DNA of 64,000 bases from Volutella citrinella (taxonomy: Eukaryota > Ascomycota > Sordariomycetes > Hypocreales > Nectriaceae): NCBI GenBank assembly GCA_034401135.1, contig JAWZSP010000009.1:744001-808000 (forward strand), given 5' to 3'. Both the position numbers and the translations under genes were made by a program. This document shows, in pieces, positions 21,661 through 31,744 of this stretch (position 1 is its first letter; each line of letters begins with the position of its first letter). The notes under the pieces were generated by a model. It did no database searches and was not told where the DNA came from. It worked only from the letters and a program-made list of their open reading frames with translations.

Positions 21661-23223
21661 CTAGGGGTTTGTGCGAAGAAAGTTATCTTCGGTGCTCCCC
21701 TGGGTCGACCCATTCTGCCTCTTGCGCACAGTCGTCACCGCAACAGGCGTTGCCGTCGTCGTCCCTGTCTCTGCCTCCGCCGCCGCCGCCGCCGCCTCCG
21801 CCTCTTGAGACTTCTTCTCCTCCTCGGTGCCAATCAGCACCGGCGTGAACCATCGCCACCAGTAGCGGTACCCAAGCGTGGTCATGCCGGTAATAGGCAC
21901 AGAGATGACCCAAAACACCCAAAACTTGTTCGACATGGTCCACTTGCCCGTTTCCGGGCTGAAGTTGAAGAAGGACATGCTGAAGATTGCACAGATGAAA
22001 GTGGCGGGCAGGAACGCCAGCGTCAGGTACGCAATCGTCTTCATGGCCTGGCTGTCGAGCTGGGCGGCCTGGCCGATCTTGACGGAGATCTTGGAGTCGT
22101 ACTGGGCGACGAGGTGGAAGGCCAGCTGGATCTCGCTCGTCAGGCGCTCGCGGTTGGCCTCGGAGCGGTGGTGGAAGTTGGTGAGGGCGCGCTCGGTGAA
22201 CTGCATCGCCTGGTGCACCTGGCGCGAGACGTGGGCGGGCGCCGCGAAGTTGTCTGTCGCCATCAGGCTCGAGTGGTCGTCCAGCATGGCGCGCACCGTC
22301 GACGAGCTGACGGCCAGCGTCTCTGATACGTGCACCGCGTGGCGCCCGACGTCGTGCAGCGTCGCGTACCGCGGGTCTGGTTCTGCGCCGTCCAGGTCCG
22401 TCGTGATGCCGCGGCTCTTCTCCAGCGCGCGCACCTCGTCCCGGATCCACCACACCGACCGGTCGTGTACCCGTACTAGGTCCTCCAGCACCGGGCCGTA
22501 CACCCAGAACGGGTCGCAGAGCTGTCGCATGTCCGCGTCGCCGTACAGGCCTTCTGGCAGCTGCCGGGCGAGCTTCTCGGGCGGGTCAAACATCACCAGC
22601 ACCGTCCGCTTTGGCGTCCACGACGTGAATATGGTCATGTTGTCCCACACGTACATGTCTTCGTTTTCCTGTGCGTTTTCCCTCTTGTGCTTGCTCTTGA
22701 ATCGCGCCCATGTCGCTGCTGTGTGTCAGTGTTTTCCTTCTGCAACGCGATGCCCCGACTCACAGAATCCCGTCAACTTGTTGTCGGCGTCAATCACATC
22801 GCGGCACCCAAAGAAGCCGTTGGCCTTGCGGCACCAGTAGTCCCACCAGGGCTTCGGCACAGGGAACCTGTCTGTGAAGAGCTTTCGGCACGGCTCGCAA
22901 TTGCGCAACTGGTGGGCGTTTGCCGTGCTGCAGGGGTCAGTGATGCTAGGTCGACGACGCGAATGACCAACTTACATGATGAGAAACTTGTATTCTCCCT
23001 CCGCAGGCAGCAGAGCCTCGAGGTTGCGTGTGTTGGGTAGTACACGACCATTAGGGTGGTGCCATCCGGGGGCCTCTGGATTCTCTGTCGTCAGTCGCCA
23101 TCGCCTTGACCGGGCGCAAACAACAGATGCACAGGCGCGTAATCACTCACCGCCGCGCCAAACAACGTCGAGCGTCGAGCAGCCGTCGGTGTTGTGGACC
23201 GTCGCCACGTTCTGGGTCGTCAT
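21661..23223 (-). CDS. CorA-like divalent cation transporter family protein
   Basis: Four exons with introns 23150-23085, 22975-22928 and 22763-22719 give 467 residues. The C-terminal part matches fungal CorA-like Mg2+ transporters. A long charged helix region (residues about 200-350) is followed by two membrane helices, AYLTLAFLPATFICAIFSMSF and FWVFWVISVPITGMTTLGY. The loop-preceding motif reads FSMSFFNF where bacterial CorA has YGMNF, a change typical of this fungal subfamily. The N-terminal third is cysteine- and Trp-containing (LRNCEPCRKL, PWWDYWCRKANGFFGC). Ion selectivity is uncertain because the GMN motif is not kept. The tail is Ala/Thr-rich and low complexity. It is divergent from the cutinase-like gene. 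Confidence 0.85.
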
Positions 23224-24152
23224 GCTGTCCGTTTTTTCTCCTCTGCCGGTCGCAGGTCCGTCGAGAAGCTGAGCTTATGGAGGTGGCAGGAGAGAAAATC
23301 CCCTCCGCAGCCAGGCTGGCGGCTAGACGCTCAGCTTGTCACACGAGGCTGCGCGGACCCCTGCATCTGCATCGGAGGCTGAGGCCGGCGCCGGCAATCG
23401 CCGTGTGCCACGACAGAACATATAGGGTAGGTAGGACGCCACAAATAGTGTCGCGTGTCTCGTGAGTAGCTGGGGGTTACGCTTATGCGGGCGCCAACTC
23501 TCTGGAGTCGGGGAGACGGGGATAGATGGCATTTTGGTCGGCTGGGTTGGGTCTGCTGTTGGACAGCCGACGTTGACTATTGAGTGAATGGTTTCACTTG
23601 ACGGCGGACTCAGCCGAGGCAGACTTGTCCCAATGTAGACCTAAACCTGTTCCGCAACCGATAAGATCGCCACAGCCCTATGTCAAGACGACGTAATAGC
23701 CGCCAAGCCTATCCCGATTCCGATCTCTGGCCTGCCAAGCTTGCCCCATGTCCCACGCATCGATCGAAGATTAATCCCGACACAGCGCGGCCGACGCTCC
23801 GGGGCGAGGCTATTTTTACGCCCGGCGGTTCAGAGACTCACATTGTCACGCCATCTCCAACAGCCCATCATTCCAGCATGCCAGCAGGGGGCAGATGTCT
23901 CACGCGTCTGGACCGCTGACATACCAGCGAGTCGCGATGCCGCCCAGAGCAGTACGTGTTGTATTCTCAATTCCCTCCCGTGGAGGGCGATCATGCCTCG
24001 TCTCAGCAAAGGGTCTGCGCCACCAACGGAGGTTCGACGAGGCCCCATGCTTTGTTATAAACGTAGTTGTGCGCTGCTGGCACGGCTCGTGGGCAAACGA
24101 GTGTGTGTCTTATTCCCGGCATCCCGACGACAACTGACGACGATCGACGACA
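23224..24152. promoter_or_regulatory. shared upstream region of CorA-like and cutinase-like genes
   Basis: About 930 bp lies between divergent starts. It contains a TATAAA at 24056-24061 facing the cutinase-like gene. Other open frames in this stretch have no motif and are not called. Confidence 0.5.
24056..24061 (+). promoter_or_regulatory. TATA box of cutinase-like gene
   Basis: TATAAA lies 92 bp before the ATG at 24153, a plausible distance for a fungal inducible promoter. Confidence 0.5.
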
Positions 24153-25076
24153 ATGAAGCTCTGGACCGCCGTCGCCGCCGTCCTCGTCCTCGCTGGCGCC
24201 GGCTGTGGCAGGGTCATCCACTGCGCCCCTTCCCTGCACATGTTCATCGTGCGTGCTGCCGGAGAGCCCAAGGGCCCCGGTGCCCTGGGCCACGTCGGCG
24301 GCGAGATCATCGGACGCATCCCCGGCACCGACTACCAGTCGCTCGACTACCCTGCCTCCATCAACAACCCGGGTTACTCAACCTCGGTAATCAAGGGCAC
24401 CGAGGCCCTTCTCCGCGACATGAAGGAATACTACAAGGCGTGCCCCTTTACCAAGATTGCCCTGCTGGGCTACTCCCAGGTACCTATCCTGCGCGCCATG
24501 ACCTGGACCTATACTCGGAGTATTGACGGCTGCAGGGTGCCCAAGTTATATCCAACGTCATGTGCGGTGCCACTGCTGCTTGGGCACCGGGTGGGAAGCC
24601 TCTTGCGCCATTGTCAAAGGCGTCAAAGGCTATTGCTAAGAATGGTGAGTCCATCCATGCCGCTTTGTGTCATTGCGTTGACAAGTCTCTTACGGCACGG
24701 CCAGTCATTGCTGTTGTTCTGCTGGGCGACCCATCTATCCCGGCGAAGGCGAAATTCAGGAAAGGGACTGCCAAGACGGATGGCGTGAGTTATATACCGC
24801 ACCTTGCCTTGCAATGACCAGGGCTAACCAGTGGTGGACAGGTATACAACCGACCCGACGTCTCCGCCTGCCAGGCAATGGGGAAGCGCATCCTGGCCTA
24901 CTGCGACGCCGGTGACATATTCTGTGATCAAGGATCCGCCTTCAAGGCCAAGCCCGATGTTCATTCGCTGTATCTGAGTCGCTACAGCAGCCAGGTTGTC
25001 CAGCATGTGGTCAACCAGTTCAAGTGTAAGACGACCACTCGGTACTGCGTCGTTCGTGCTAACAACAGCAGCATAA
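24153..25076 (+). CDS. secreted cutinase / acetylxylan-esterase family (CE5) hydrolase
   Basis: Five exons with introns 24480-24535, 24645-24704, 24785-24841 and 25026-25068 give 235 residues, normal for CE5. The N-terminus MKLWTAVAAVLVLAGAG is a signal peptide. The nucleophile is the Ser of GYSQG (about 108); the first intron interrupts the motif after GYSQ. The acid is the Asp of CDAGDIFC (about 197), and the base is His in DVHSLYL (about 213). These are the CE5 triad motifs. The last intron leaves an 8-nt final exon ending QFKSA-stop. It has a good donor (GTAAGA), branch (GCTAAC) and acceptor, but reading straight through to a stop at 25088-25090 is an alternative. The protein probably cleaves cutin-like or acetyl esters outside the cell. 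Confidence 0.9.
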
Positions 25077-25939
25077 ATCGCATCGGATGAGCATCATTGA
25101 AAATTCCGTGGCATCCAGTGTTAGCTGGACTTTGGGGGTGAAAGGAAGCGCCTCATCTCTGCAGGGCAGAGGATTGTACGGCGGTGCCTCGCCGCCTTGG
25201 GAGTTACGGCCGTGGGAGGAATAGCGACGGCCCGAGGCGGCACTTTTGCATCCGTTTCATGTTTAATGGAGGTCGGGCAATTGCATCCACAAGTTGGACG
25301 CAATGCATGCACAGTGCCATGTCACCAGGGCGCTTCTATACGTGGATTTACGAGCCATGGCACCCTGGAAGATATAGCCAGACTATTCCCACAAATAGAG
25401 TTAATTAGGGACTCCATCCATGCGCAAACACCCAACCTGCACCCCGGACCGACGCGAGCTGCACCCCAGACTTGGGGGTCCTGCGATTTGACTTGGCGCA
25501 ACACCTTGGCTGGCGGGTGGTTCGACGACTCGGACGGGCCGCTGGACTGATGGACCCCCAAAGAACACCGAATAGACGTTGCATTGATGACACTAATGCG
25601 CCCTGTTCGAATAAGCATGATCCGCAAGCCATCTTCGGGGTCGGGTTATTGGAGTCCGGAGACGGCGATTGGTGGAACAATAATTGCGTCTTGACTGCCT
25701 TTTTGGATGAAGCTCCATGGTTTCCTAATCGGGACGTGTAATGGATGGCTGACCGAAACACCTCACATCGCTTGCGATATTGCAGTTCGACGACGACGCC
25801 GCCGCCGCGAAATACGAGGAGTTGTCGAGGTATAAAATGCCATCGAGTTCCCCAGGCTTGGACTCGACAACAACTGCAACAAGCCAGCAATTGAACAAAC
25901 ACACCCCGAAGCAAGCCTCAACTCATCATCATCATCATC
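25077..25939. other. gene-free stretch
   Basis: About 860 bp lies between the cutinase-like and pectate lyase genes. Beyond a TATAAAA at 25831, I recognise nothing; the open frames here lack motifs. Confidence 0.5.
25831..25837 (+). promoter_or_regulatory. TATA box of pectate lyase gene
   Basis: TATAAAA lies 109 bp before the ATG at 25940, in the expected orientation. Confidence 0.55.
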
Positions 25940-26849
25940 ATGCACGCTCTTGCAATCCTCGCCCTCCTCCCGGCTCTGGCCTTGGCCGCTCCCGAGCCGC
26001 CAACCCTTGTTGCCCGTGCTGTCACCACCAAGCTGCCTGCTTCGGCGGGTGCTGTCGCGACCGACAAGGCCATTCCTGTGCCCAAGTCCTTTGATGGCGG
26101 CATGAAGAAGTATGACCGCAACCGTGAGTATGCCCCTTGACGGTCGAGGTGTCTGGGCCCTTGCTAAAAATCATACAGCCAAGGTCTGCAAGGGACAGAA
26201 GGAGACTGGCGAAGCCGACGCAATGTTCATTCTTGAAGACGGTGCCACCCTCTCCAACGTCATCATCGGCCCCAACCAGGCTGAGGGCGTCCACTGCAGG
26301 GGCACTTGGTGAGTAGATGCCATCAATTATCACGAGCCTAGCTAATAGAGACAGCACCCTGAACAACGTCTGGTTCGAGGACGTCTGCGAGGATGCCGTG
26401 TAAGTCCACCAAGCCCCGTGACCAATTCAACCCGTCTAACACCAGCCCATAGCACCCTCAAGCAGCCCAGCGGCACGTCCTACATCAACGGCGGCGGCGC
26501 CTTCAAGGCATCGGACAAGATCATCCAGTTCAACGGCCGCGGCACCGTCCGCATCAAGGACTTCTACGCCAACGACTACGGCAAGGTGGTTCGCAGCTGC
26601 GGCAACTGCAAGGACAACGGCGGCCCACGCAACGTGCGCCTCGAGAACGTGGTTGCCGTCAACGGCGGCGTGCTCTGTGGCATCAACACCAACTATGGCG
26701 ACACCTGCGAGATGGTCAACTGCTGCCAGAACAAGGGCAAGTCTTGTGACCGCTATGAGGGTAACTCCTCGGGCAAGGAGCCTACGAAGCTTGGAAGTGG
26801 ACCGGACGGCAAGTTCTGCAAAGTTTCGGGGGCGAGCACTAGCTGCTGA
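25940..26849 (+). CDS. secreted pectate lyase, polysaccharide lyase family 3
   Basis: Four exons with introns 26124-26178, 26309-26354 and 26400-26452 give 251 residues, the usual PL3 length. [16 protein letters not shown] is the signal peptide. The mature part has the parallel-beta-helix pattern of PL3: [54 protein letters not shown], and [21 protein letters not shown]. The conserved catalytic-region VVRSCGNC and many disulphide cysteines are present. Each intron is phase-consistent and restores one of these motifs. The enzyme should cleave polygalacturonate by beta-elimination with calcium outside the cell. It is in the same direction as the cutinase-like gene, consistent with breakdown of plant surface or wall. 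Confidence 0.93.
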
Positions 26850-26883
26850 ACGAGGCAAAGCCTTGGAGATAGGGGGGATTCGT

Positions 26884-26967
26884 CGGAGAGTGACTCTGGT
26901 GGAGAGTGATTCCGGTGGAGAGTAGTTCTGGTTTGATTCTGTGGAGAGTGCTTCGTTTGGAGAGAGT
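26884..26967 (+). repeat. degenerate GGAGAGT-rich short repeat
   Basis: The heptamer GGAGAGT recurs at 26884, 26901, 26917 and 26943, with a variant near 26959. Units are about 16-26 bp apart, just after the pectate lyase stop. This may be a decayed minisatellite in the 3' region. Confidence 0.6.
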
Positions 26968-26990
26968 AGTTATGGCATGAAGTGGATGCT

Positions 26991-27223
26991 GTCCAATGAA
27001 ATTGTTGACCTGGTGACCTTCGAGTGTCCGACTTGTTATGCAGTGCTCTATCATGATCTAGCTGGACAGACAACAATCATAAGAATGATACTTGTCCTCC
27101 TGCATAAAGCTCCCTTGCCACCTCGGGATTATTGAGAAACGCAATGCCCTCTCTCCTCCATGTATCATCCCCAACCCAGTTCTCCGTGGCATTGAGCACT
27201 ATGTTCTTCGGCCTCCTGTTGTC
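26991..27223. repeat. tandem duplication, copy A (diverged)
   Basis: This 233-bp block matches copy B at 27224-27457 along its whole length and abuts it. It corresponds to the last ~40 codons of the carboxylesterase plus ~110 bp of 3' flank. Most mismatches by eye are C/T or G/A, with few transversions. Confidence 0.9.
27101..27223 (-). pseudogene. 3'-terminal fragment of a carboxylesterase gene in copy A
   Basis: On the minus strand this fragment still reads in frame as a close relative of the esterase C-terminus, with NIVLNATENWVGDDTW where the intact gene has NMVLNATKNWVEEDTW. It has no start, no catalytic motifs and no stop at the equivalent position: the TGA of the intact gene is replaced and GGQ follows. 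It is a non-functional remnant. Confidence 0.8.
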
Positions 27224-27457
27224 GTTCAATGAAATTGCTAACCTGGTGGCCTTCAAGTATCCGACTTGTCATGTAGTGCTCTATCGTGATCTAGCTGGAT
27301 AGACAATAATAATAAGAACGATACTTGTATCTCACGCATAAAGCTCCCTTGCCACCTCAGGACTATTAAGAAACGCAATACCCTCCTTCCTCCACGTATC
27401 CTCCTCAACCCAGTTCTTCGTAGCGTTCAGCACCATATTCTTGGGCCTCCTGTTGTC
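27224..27457. repeat. tandem duplication, copy B (within the live gene)
   Basis: This partner of copy A spans the 3' flank and the last ~42 codons of the intact carboxylesterase. Both copies start at CAATGAAATTG and end at CTCCTGTTGTC, which defines the unit ends. Confidence 0.9.
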
Positions 27458-29049
27458 ATACCTAGGCCAGTCAGGCAGCAACTTGTCCTGCTTGCCATAT
27501 CTCCTATTGTAATTTGGGTCCAGGTCGTACACGAAACGCACGTACGCCTGGCCGATAGCCCGGGCCAGCTCGGCGTGCGAGTCAAACTGCGGGCTCGGCC
27601 CCAGGTTGCCGCTTATGTTCTGGAAGCTGAAGTAGACGTTGTCAAAGTGCCGCACGCCGTCCCATACGGTCCGGAAGTGCGACAGCTGGTCGAAGCGGTA
27701 GCTGAACACGGACTTGCCGGCCGAGGTGAAGAGCTCGGCCATCTTGCGCCGTCCGCTGATCATGGTTGCGTCGGCGCCGATGGCGTTGGCGCGCCGGTCC
27801 ATTGCTCCGGCGCCTCCGGGGCGTGTCTGGCACCCTTCGAGTGCGTACGGGGGCCCGTAGCAGGGGTCTGGGTAGAGTTCCATGAGCTTCCGGATCGTCG
27901 GTGGGCTGAGGGCGTAGTTGCGCCACTGGAACGCGTTGTGGAATAGTTCCTGGTCGGTGTTGGACTTGCCCAGCCCGAAACCCTCGTCTGTGTTCGCGCC
28001 AATAATCATAGGCACCGCGTTGTACTTCTTCTGGGTTATTAGCTGGCTCGGGTATCCCGTGAGGAACTCGCCGTCAACCATGGGATTCCATGTCAGCGAC
28101 TGCTGTCCTTTGTAGAGAACGTCCTCGGGCACATCACGCATGCAGGCAAGCCGATCTTTGGCAGTCCAACAGCCCACGGTCCGCGTCAGATTTTCAAAAG
28201 GGACGGTGTAGTAGCTGAGGTCATGTATCTGGAACTATTAGCCGGATTCACCACTAATTAGGTTGACCAACCTGGGCGCCTGTGACGCCGCCGCTCTCAA
28301 GGATGGCGCCACGGAACAGCTTGTCGTCTCGGCCGTCGTACGCAAACATCTGATACGCAATGCTCTGGGCCCCAGCACTCTCGCCCCATACAACAACCTG
28401 ATCGGGATCGCCACCAAACGCTTCGATATTCTCTCGGATCCACTGCAGAGCCAAGCGCTGGTCTAGGAGGCCGGCGTTGCTGTTGCCCTCCTTGAGCAGG
28501 TTGAAGTTCTGCAAAAAGCCCCAGATGCCAAGCCGATAGTTGAAACTAACAGCTACAATGGGCTGCTTCATGTCCTGGCTCACCTGGACGATGCCAGACA
28601 AGTTGTAGTTGGCCTCACTGGAGCTGCCAGTGTAGAGACCGCCTCCGTAGATCCAGACCCTACGCGCGTTAGCAATAGAAATAAAATGTTTAATGTGGCA
28701 CTCACAAGACGGGAAGCTTCTTCTTTGGGTTCCCAGCCGGCCTCAGCACGTTGATGGTCAGGCAATCCTCGGACTGGTTAGGGTTCTGGCCAAATTGTCG
28801 ACAGGCATAGCCGTAATTTGTGGCATCGCGCTCTCCCTCGAAGCCCTTATCCAGAGGTTCGGGCCTCTTGAAGCGACGGGCGCCAGTTGGGGGATAGGCA
28901 AACGGCATGCCCAGGAAGGCATCTTGGTCCCAAGAAGAGAGATACTTTCCCACATATGTGCCGTTTAGAGTCTTCGCTGTCGGGGACTCAGAGGCGCCCA
29001 TCGCATATGCCCCAAAAAGGGCAGCCTGGAGGAACAGTTTGCCGATCAT
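27332..29049 (-). CDS. secreted type-B carboxylesterase / lipase
   Basis: Three exons with introns 28705-28660 and 28271-28229 give 542 residues, normal for the cholinesterase-like family. A signal peptide (MIGKLFLQAALFGAYAMG) starts the protein. The oxyanion-hole motif VWIYGGGLYTG follows intron 1. The nucleophile is Ser of GESAG (about 209), the acid is Glu in NTDEGFG (about 326), and the base is His in GVRHFDN (about 438). The early DCLTINVLRPAG motif is intact. It hydrolyses carboxylic esters outside the cell; its natural substrate is unknown. The 3' end lies inside a tandem duplication. The gene converges on the pectate lyase and sits within a run of secreted enzymes. Confidence 0.93.
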
Positions 29050-29594
29050 TTTGTCTTCAATTCCACGACTCAGGTCAGGACATTAGGGCACAAGCATGCA
29101 GGCGGGATGGGGGAACTACGTATAGATAGGCTCTCATTTATTACCCCCAACCCTGGATACACAAATCGGCTACTGAGCTTCCTATTACAACACCTATATG
29201 CTCTCCACAATAGTGTCATTCCCCGCGCATTAGGGATCGGCGTATGGGGTTGTGGAGCCCCCTGCAGGTTGTCTCGCGAGAGGAGGCAGTTTATCCATCA
29301 ATAAGACCGCCGGGTGTAAGTCGGGGTAGCTATTACCTAGCCCTGGGCAGTAATTCAGCCCGAATTAACCGTCTTCAGCCGTCCCAAATGCGGACATGCT
29401 TTCAGGCAGAATGTACCGGTACAATTCAGCGGCGGCAGCAGGCCATTTACGCCCCAAGCACACTAGAGAAGAGACAATACGGTGGGGAAAAGGCATGTTG
29501 GAATATATAATTGGATACATGGTAGGGCTGCTGGGGCCAGCCTTGCGCCGCGAATGTGCAGTCTTCCAGATACTATAAGAGCCCTAGGAAGTGA
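29050..29594. other. gene-free stretch
   Basis: About 545 bp lies upstream of the carboxylesterase and downstream of the next minus-strand gene. It should hold the esterase promoter. I see no supported gene. Confidence 0.5.
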
Positions 29595-30908
29595 TCAAGT
29601 GTATGAGCCCGTCTTGTAAGCCGTCTCACACGTACTGGACACCCAATGGAGGCTGACCGGGCTGAAATAGTACTCGAGGCAGCCGACGTCGACTCTGCCG
29701 CCGCGACCGCCGTTGACGCACCCGTCAAAGGCAAGCTTGAGGGCGGTATCGCACGTGAAGGCCTCCCTGCCGGGGATGGGCTTGCCAACCACCTGCTTGT
29801 CCATGCCCTCGGGCTTGCAGTCCTTCTTCCACACAACCTTGATGTGCCAGCTTGTCTTGGCAAAGGTGTCGCCATTGTCCACATCCTCGTAGTTGTAGTT
29901 GAGGACGTTGTTGAAAGTCAGCTTCGCGTCGTCGTCCTTGACCGATCTGCAGAACTTCTCAATCTTCTTGTGCGCCGTGCTGGGGCTGGTGTCGGTCGCG
30001 TCGCAGACCCCGGCGTCCGTGAAGCACACGGCTGGAGACCCGGGGACGACGACGGGGAGCGTAGTGAATGTGTCCTTGGGAGGGTCGTTCTTTGGGGGAT
30101 CCGGGGGCGGCGCCTTGGTAGTTGTAGGCACGGGGTCTGGCTCCAACGCCGCCGGGAGGTCTCCAGGTTCCGTGGGCTGGGGTTTGACTGCAGATGTAGT
30201 CTCCTTGGAGGTTTGAGCTGCAGTGCCCGCCACGGTCGACTCGGGAGGGGGAGGTGCTGCGGTCGACTCGGGAGGGGGAGGTGCTGCGGTCGACTCGGGA
30301 GGGGGAGGCGCTGCGGTCGACTCGGGCTCCTTGGAAGCATCAGCAGACGACGTCTTTGCATCGTCCTTGGGCTGGTTGCTGTCGATCTTCTTGATGGCGT
30401 ACGAGTACTTGCCGCAGACAATGTCGATGTTGGCCTCCGACTTGGGCTTGCAGTCAGCCACCAGACGGTTCAGAGAGCGGCGACACGACAGCTGGCAGTC
30501 GGTAGTCGAACCGGACCATGTGAACTCATACTCGGCTTCTGCGCAGTTGGTGGCCCGGCGATGCTGCATGGCCGAGTCGCGGCGGCGCACGCTTCCCAGG
30601 ATGGTGCCGCTCTCCTTGAGCGTCTTAGTGAGCGCTTTGGCCTTGTCTTTGTCGACCTCGTCGCAGAAATCGTTGATCTTGTCCACGAAGCAGGTATAGC
30701 TGGGGTCGTCATTCTGGCTGGTGCACTCGGTGACGGCGTAGCCACCCTCGTTTGCTCGCTTATCGACACTGAGCTCAAGAACCTCGTCCGTAAACCTCTT
30801 CTCGTGGTACGGCTGCAGGTCTTCGCCGATGTTGGCGATAGCAAGGACTGGGCCAGATGACAGTAGTGTCAAGGCCAGAAGAGATGCTAATCGCACTGGA
30901 GCAGGCAT
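29595..30908 (-). CDS. secreted cysteine-rich protein with duplicated domain and Pro-rich repeat linker
   Basis: This single exon encodes 437 residues with no known family. MPAPVRLASLLALTLLSSGPVLA is a signal peptide. Dibasic sites (EKR at about 38, DKR at about 51) could be Kex2 cleavage sites. Two cysteine-rich domains, about residues 55-175 and 285-437, look related. Each has a KI-x2-FC element and later a DC/GC...VD[IV]xC...Y element: KINDFC and DIVCGKYSY versus KIEKFC and DVGCLEYYF. Between them is a Ser/Thr/Pro linker with three exact copies of ESTAAPPPP, encoded by 27-bp DNA repeats, and a later PPPDPPKNDPPK stretch. It is probably an extracellular or wall-associated protein; function is unknown. 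It lies among secreted hydrolases. Confidence 0.82.
   Translation of the reverse strand: MPAPVRLASLLALTLLSSGPVLAIANIGEDLQPYHEKRFTDEVLELSVDKRANEGGYAVTECTSQNDDPSYTCFVDKINDFCDEVDKDKAKALTKTLKESGTILGSVRRRDSAMQHRRATNCAEAEYEFTWSGSTTDCQLSCRRSLNRLVADCKPKSEANIDIVCGKYSYAIKKIDSNQPKDDAKTSSADASKEPESTAAPPPPESTAAPPPPESTAAPPPPESTVAGTAAQTSKETTSAVKPQPTEPGDLPAALEPDPVPTTTKAPPPDPPKNDPPKDTFTTLPVVVPGSPAVCFTDAGVCDATDTSPSTAHKKIEKFCRSVKDDDAKLTFNNVLNYNYEDVDNGDTFAKTSWHIKVVWKKDCKPEGMDKQVVGKPIPGREAFTCDTALKLAFDGCVNGGRGGRVDVGCLEYYFSPVSLHWVSSTCETAYKTGSYT
30235..30326. repeat. 27-bp tandem repeat, three full units plus a partial
   Basis: Units begin GTCGACTCGGGAGG at 30235, 30262 and 30289, with a partial at 30316. They differ by at most one base and encode the ESTAAPPPP repeat on the minus strand. 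Near-identity suggests recent expansion. Confidence 0.92.
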
Positions 30909-31744
30909 GGTTATGGATAATGCTCAAAGCAGATGTAAAGCATTCTGGCAAGCCGGTGAAAGTTTGCGATCCGCTCCGGGCTACCGTCAACTAGATATAC
31001 CATACATCAAGGAGGCAATCTTCCTTCGTTTCTCAAGGCCCGGCTAGTTTTATTATTCCCAGTTGCGATGAATCCTCCCTGTCTTATAATTAGAGGTGGG
31101 CAGGATGGATTTCTCGAGCAGGGCAACAGTCTCTCGAATTGCTGCAAACGGTCTCGGTCGCCAGTTCTTGTCCCGCGCAGTGAATTTGATTGGTGCGTTG
31201 CACGCAACACAATCCATTTAGTCGCCCAGAATGGACGTTCGTGTGTTGTAGCAGGGTTCCGTGAGAGGGAATCCTCCCACTCCACTACCGAGATCCTCTC
31301 ATTACACGACGGCGCTCATAGGCCACAGCCCCACCACGTGCTGATATTTGATGGATGGAATATGTGACGACGGAGCTATTTTGGGATGCAGCCTTCCAAG
31401 GCGAAAAATAGTACGAAATGCCTCTCTTGCTGGTCTGGCTCCACCTTTGTTGTTCGTCAGTCCAGTGGTCACGCGAGCAGTGTCTGGGGAGTTTTCTTAC
31501 AGCTATTGCCATTGGCTGCGATTTATCGATCAATCCTGGTCTGGAGGAGCACAGCATCGATGCGAAAGCGGCTGCCTGATCTATCACGATCGCGCTAGTA
31601 ATCTCCCGGTGGTGTTGTAGGACAGATATCCCTCCTTGGTCCCCTCCTCTCTGGCATCTGATGAGCGGATCCCACTTCGCAGCGCATTGCAACTTGCCTC
31701 TTCTGTCAAGAGTGCCATTTCCACCCCGTTGACTCGCCATCATC
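30909..31744. promoter_or_regulatory. shared upstream region of two divergent secreted-protein genes
   Basis: About 835 bp separates the starts of the repeat-bearing secreted protein and the metalloprotease. Open frames here are unsupported. It should carry both promoters. Confidence 0.5.

Noticed and set aside
20380..23223. Idea that the unknown protein and the CorA-like gene are diverged parts of one family
   Set aside because: I could not match their sequences beyond general helical character.
29646..30860. 404-residue plus-strand frame
   Set aside because: It is the complement of the secreted cysteine-rich protein; its Gly-rich content mirrors the Pro-rich repeat.
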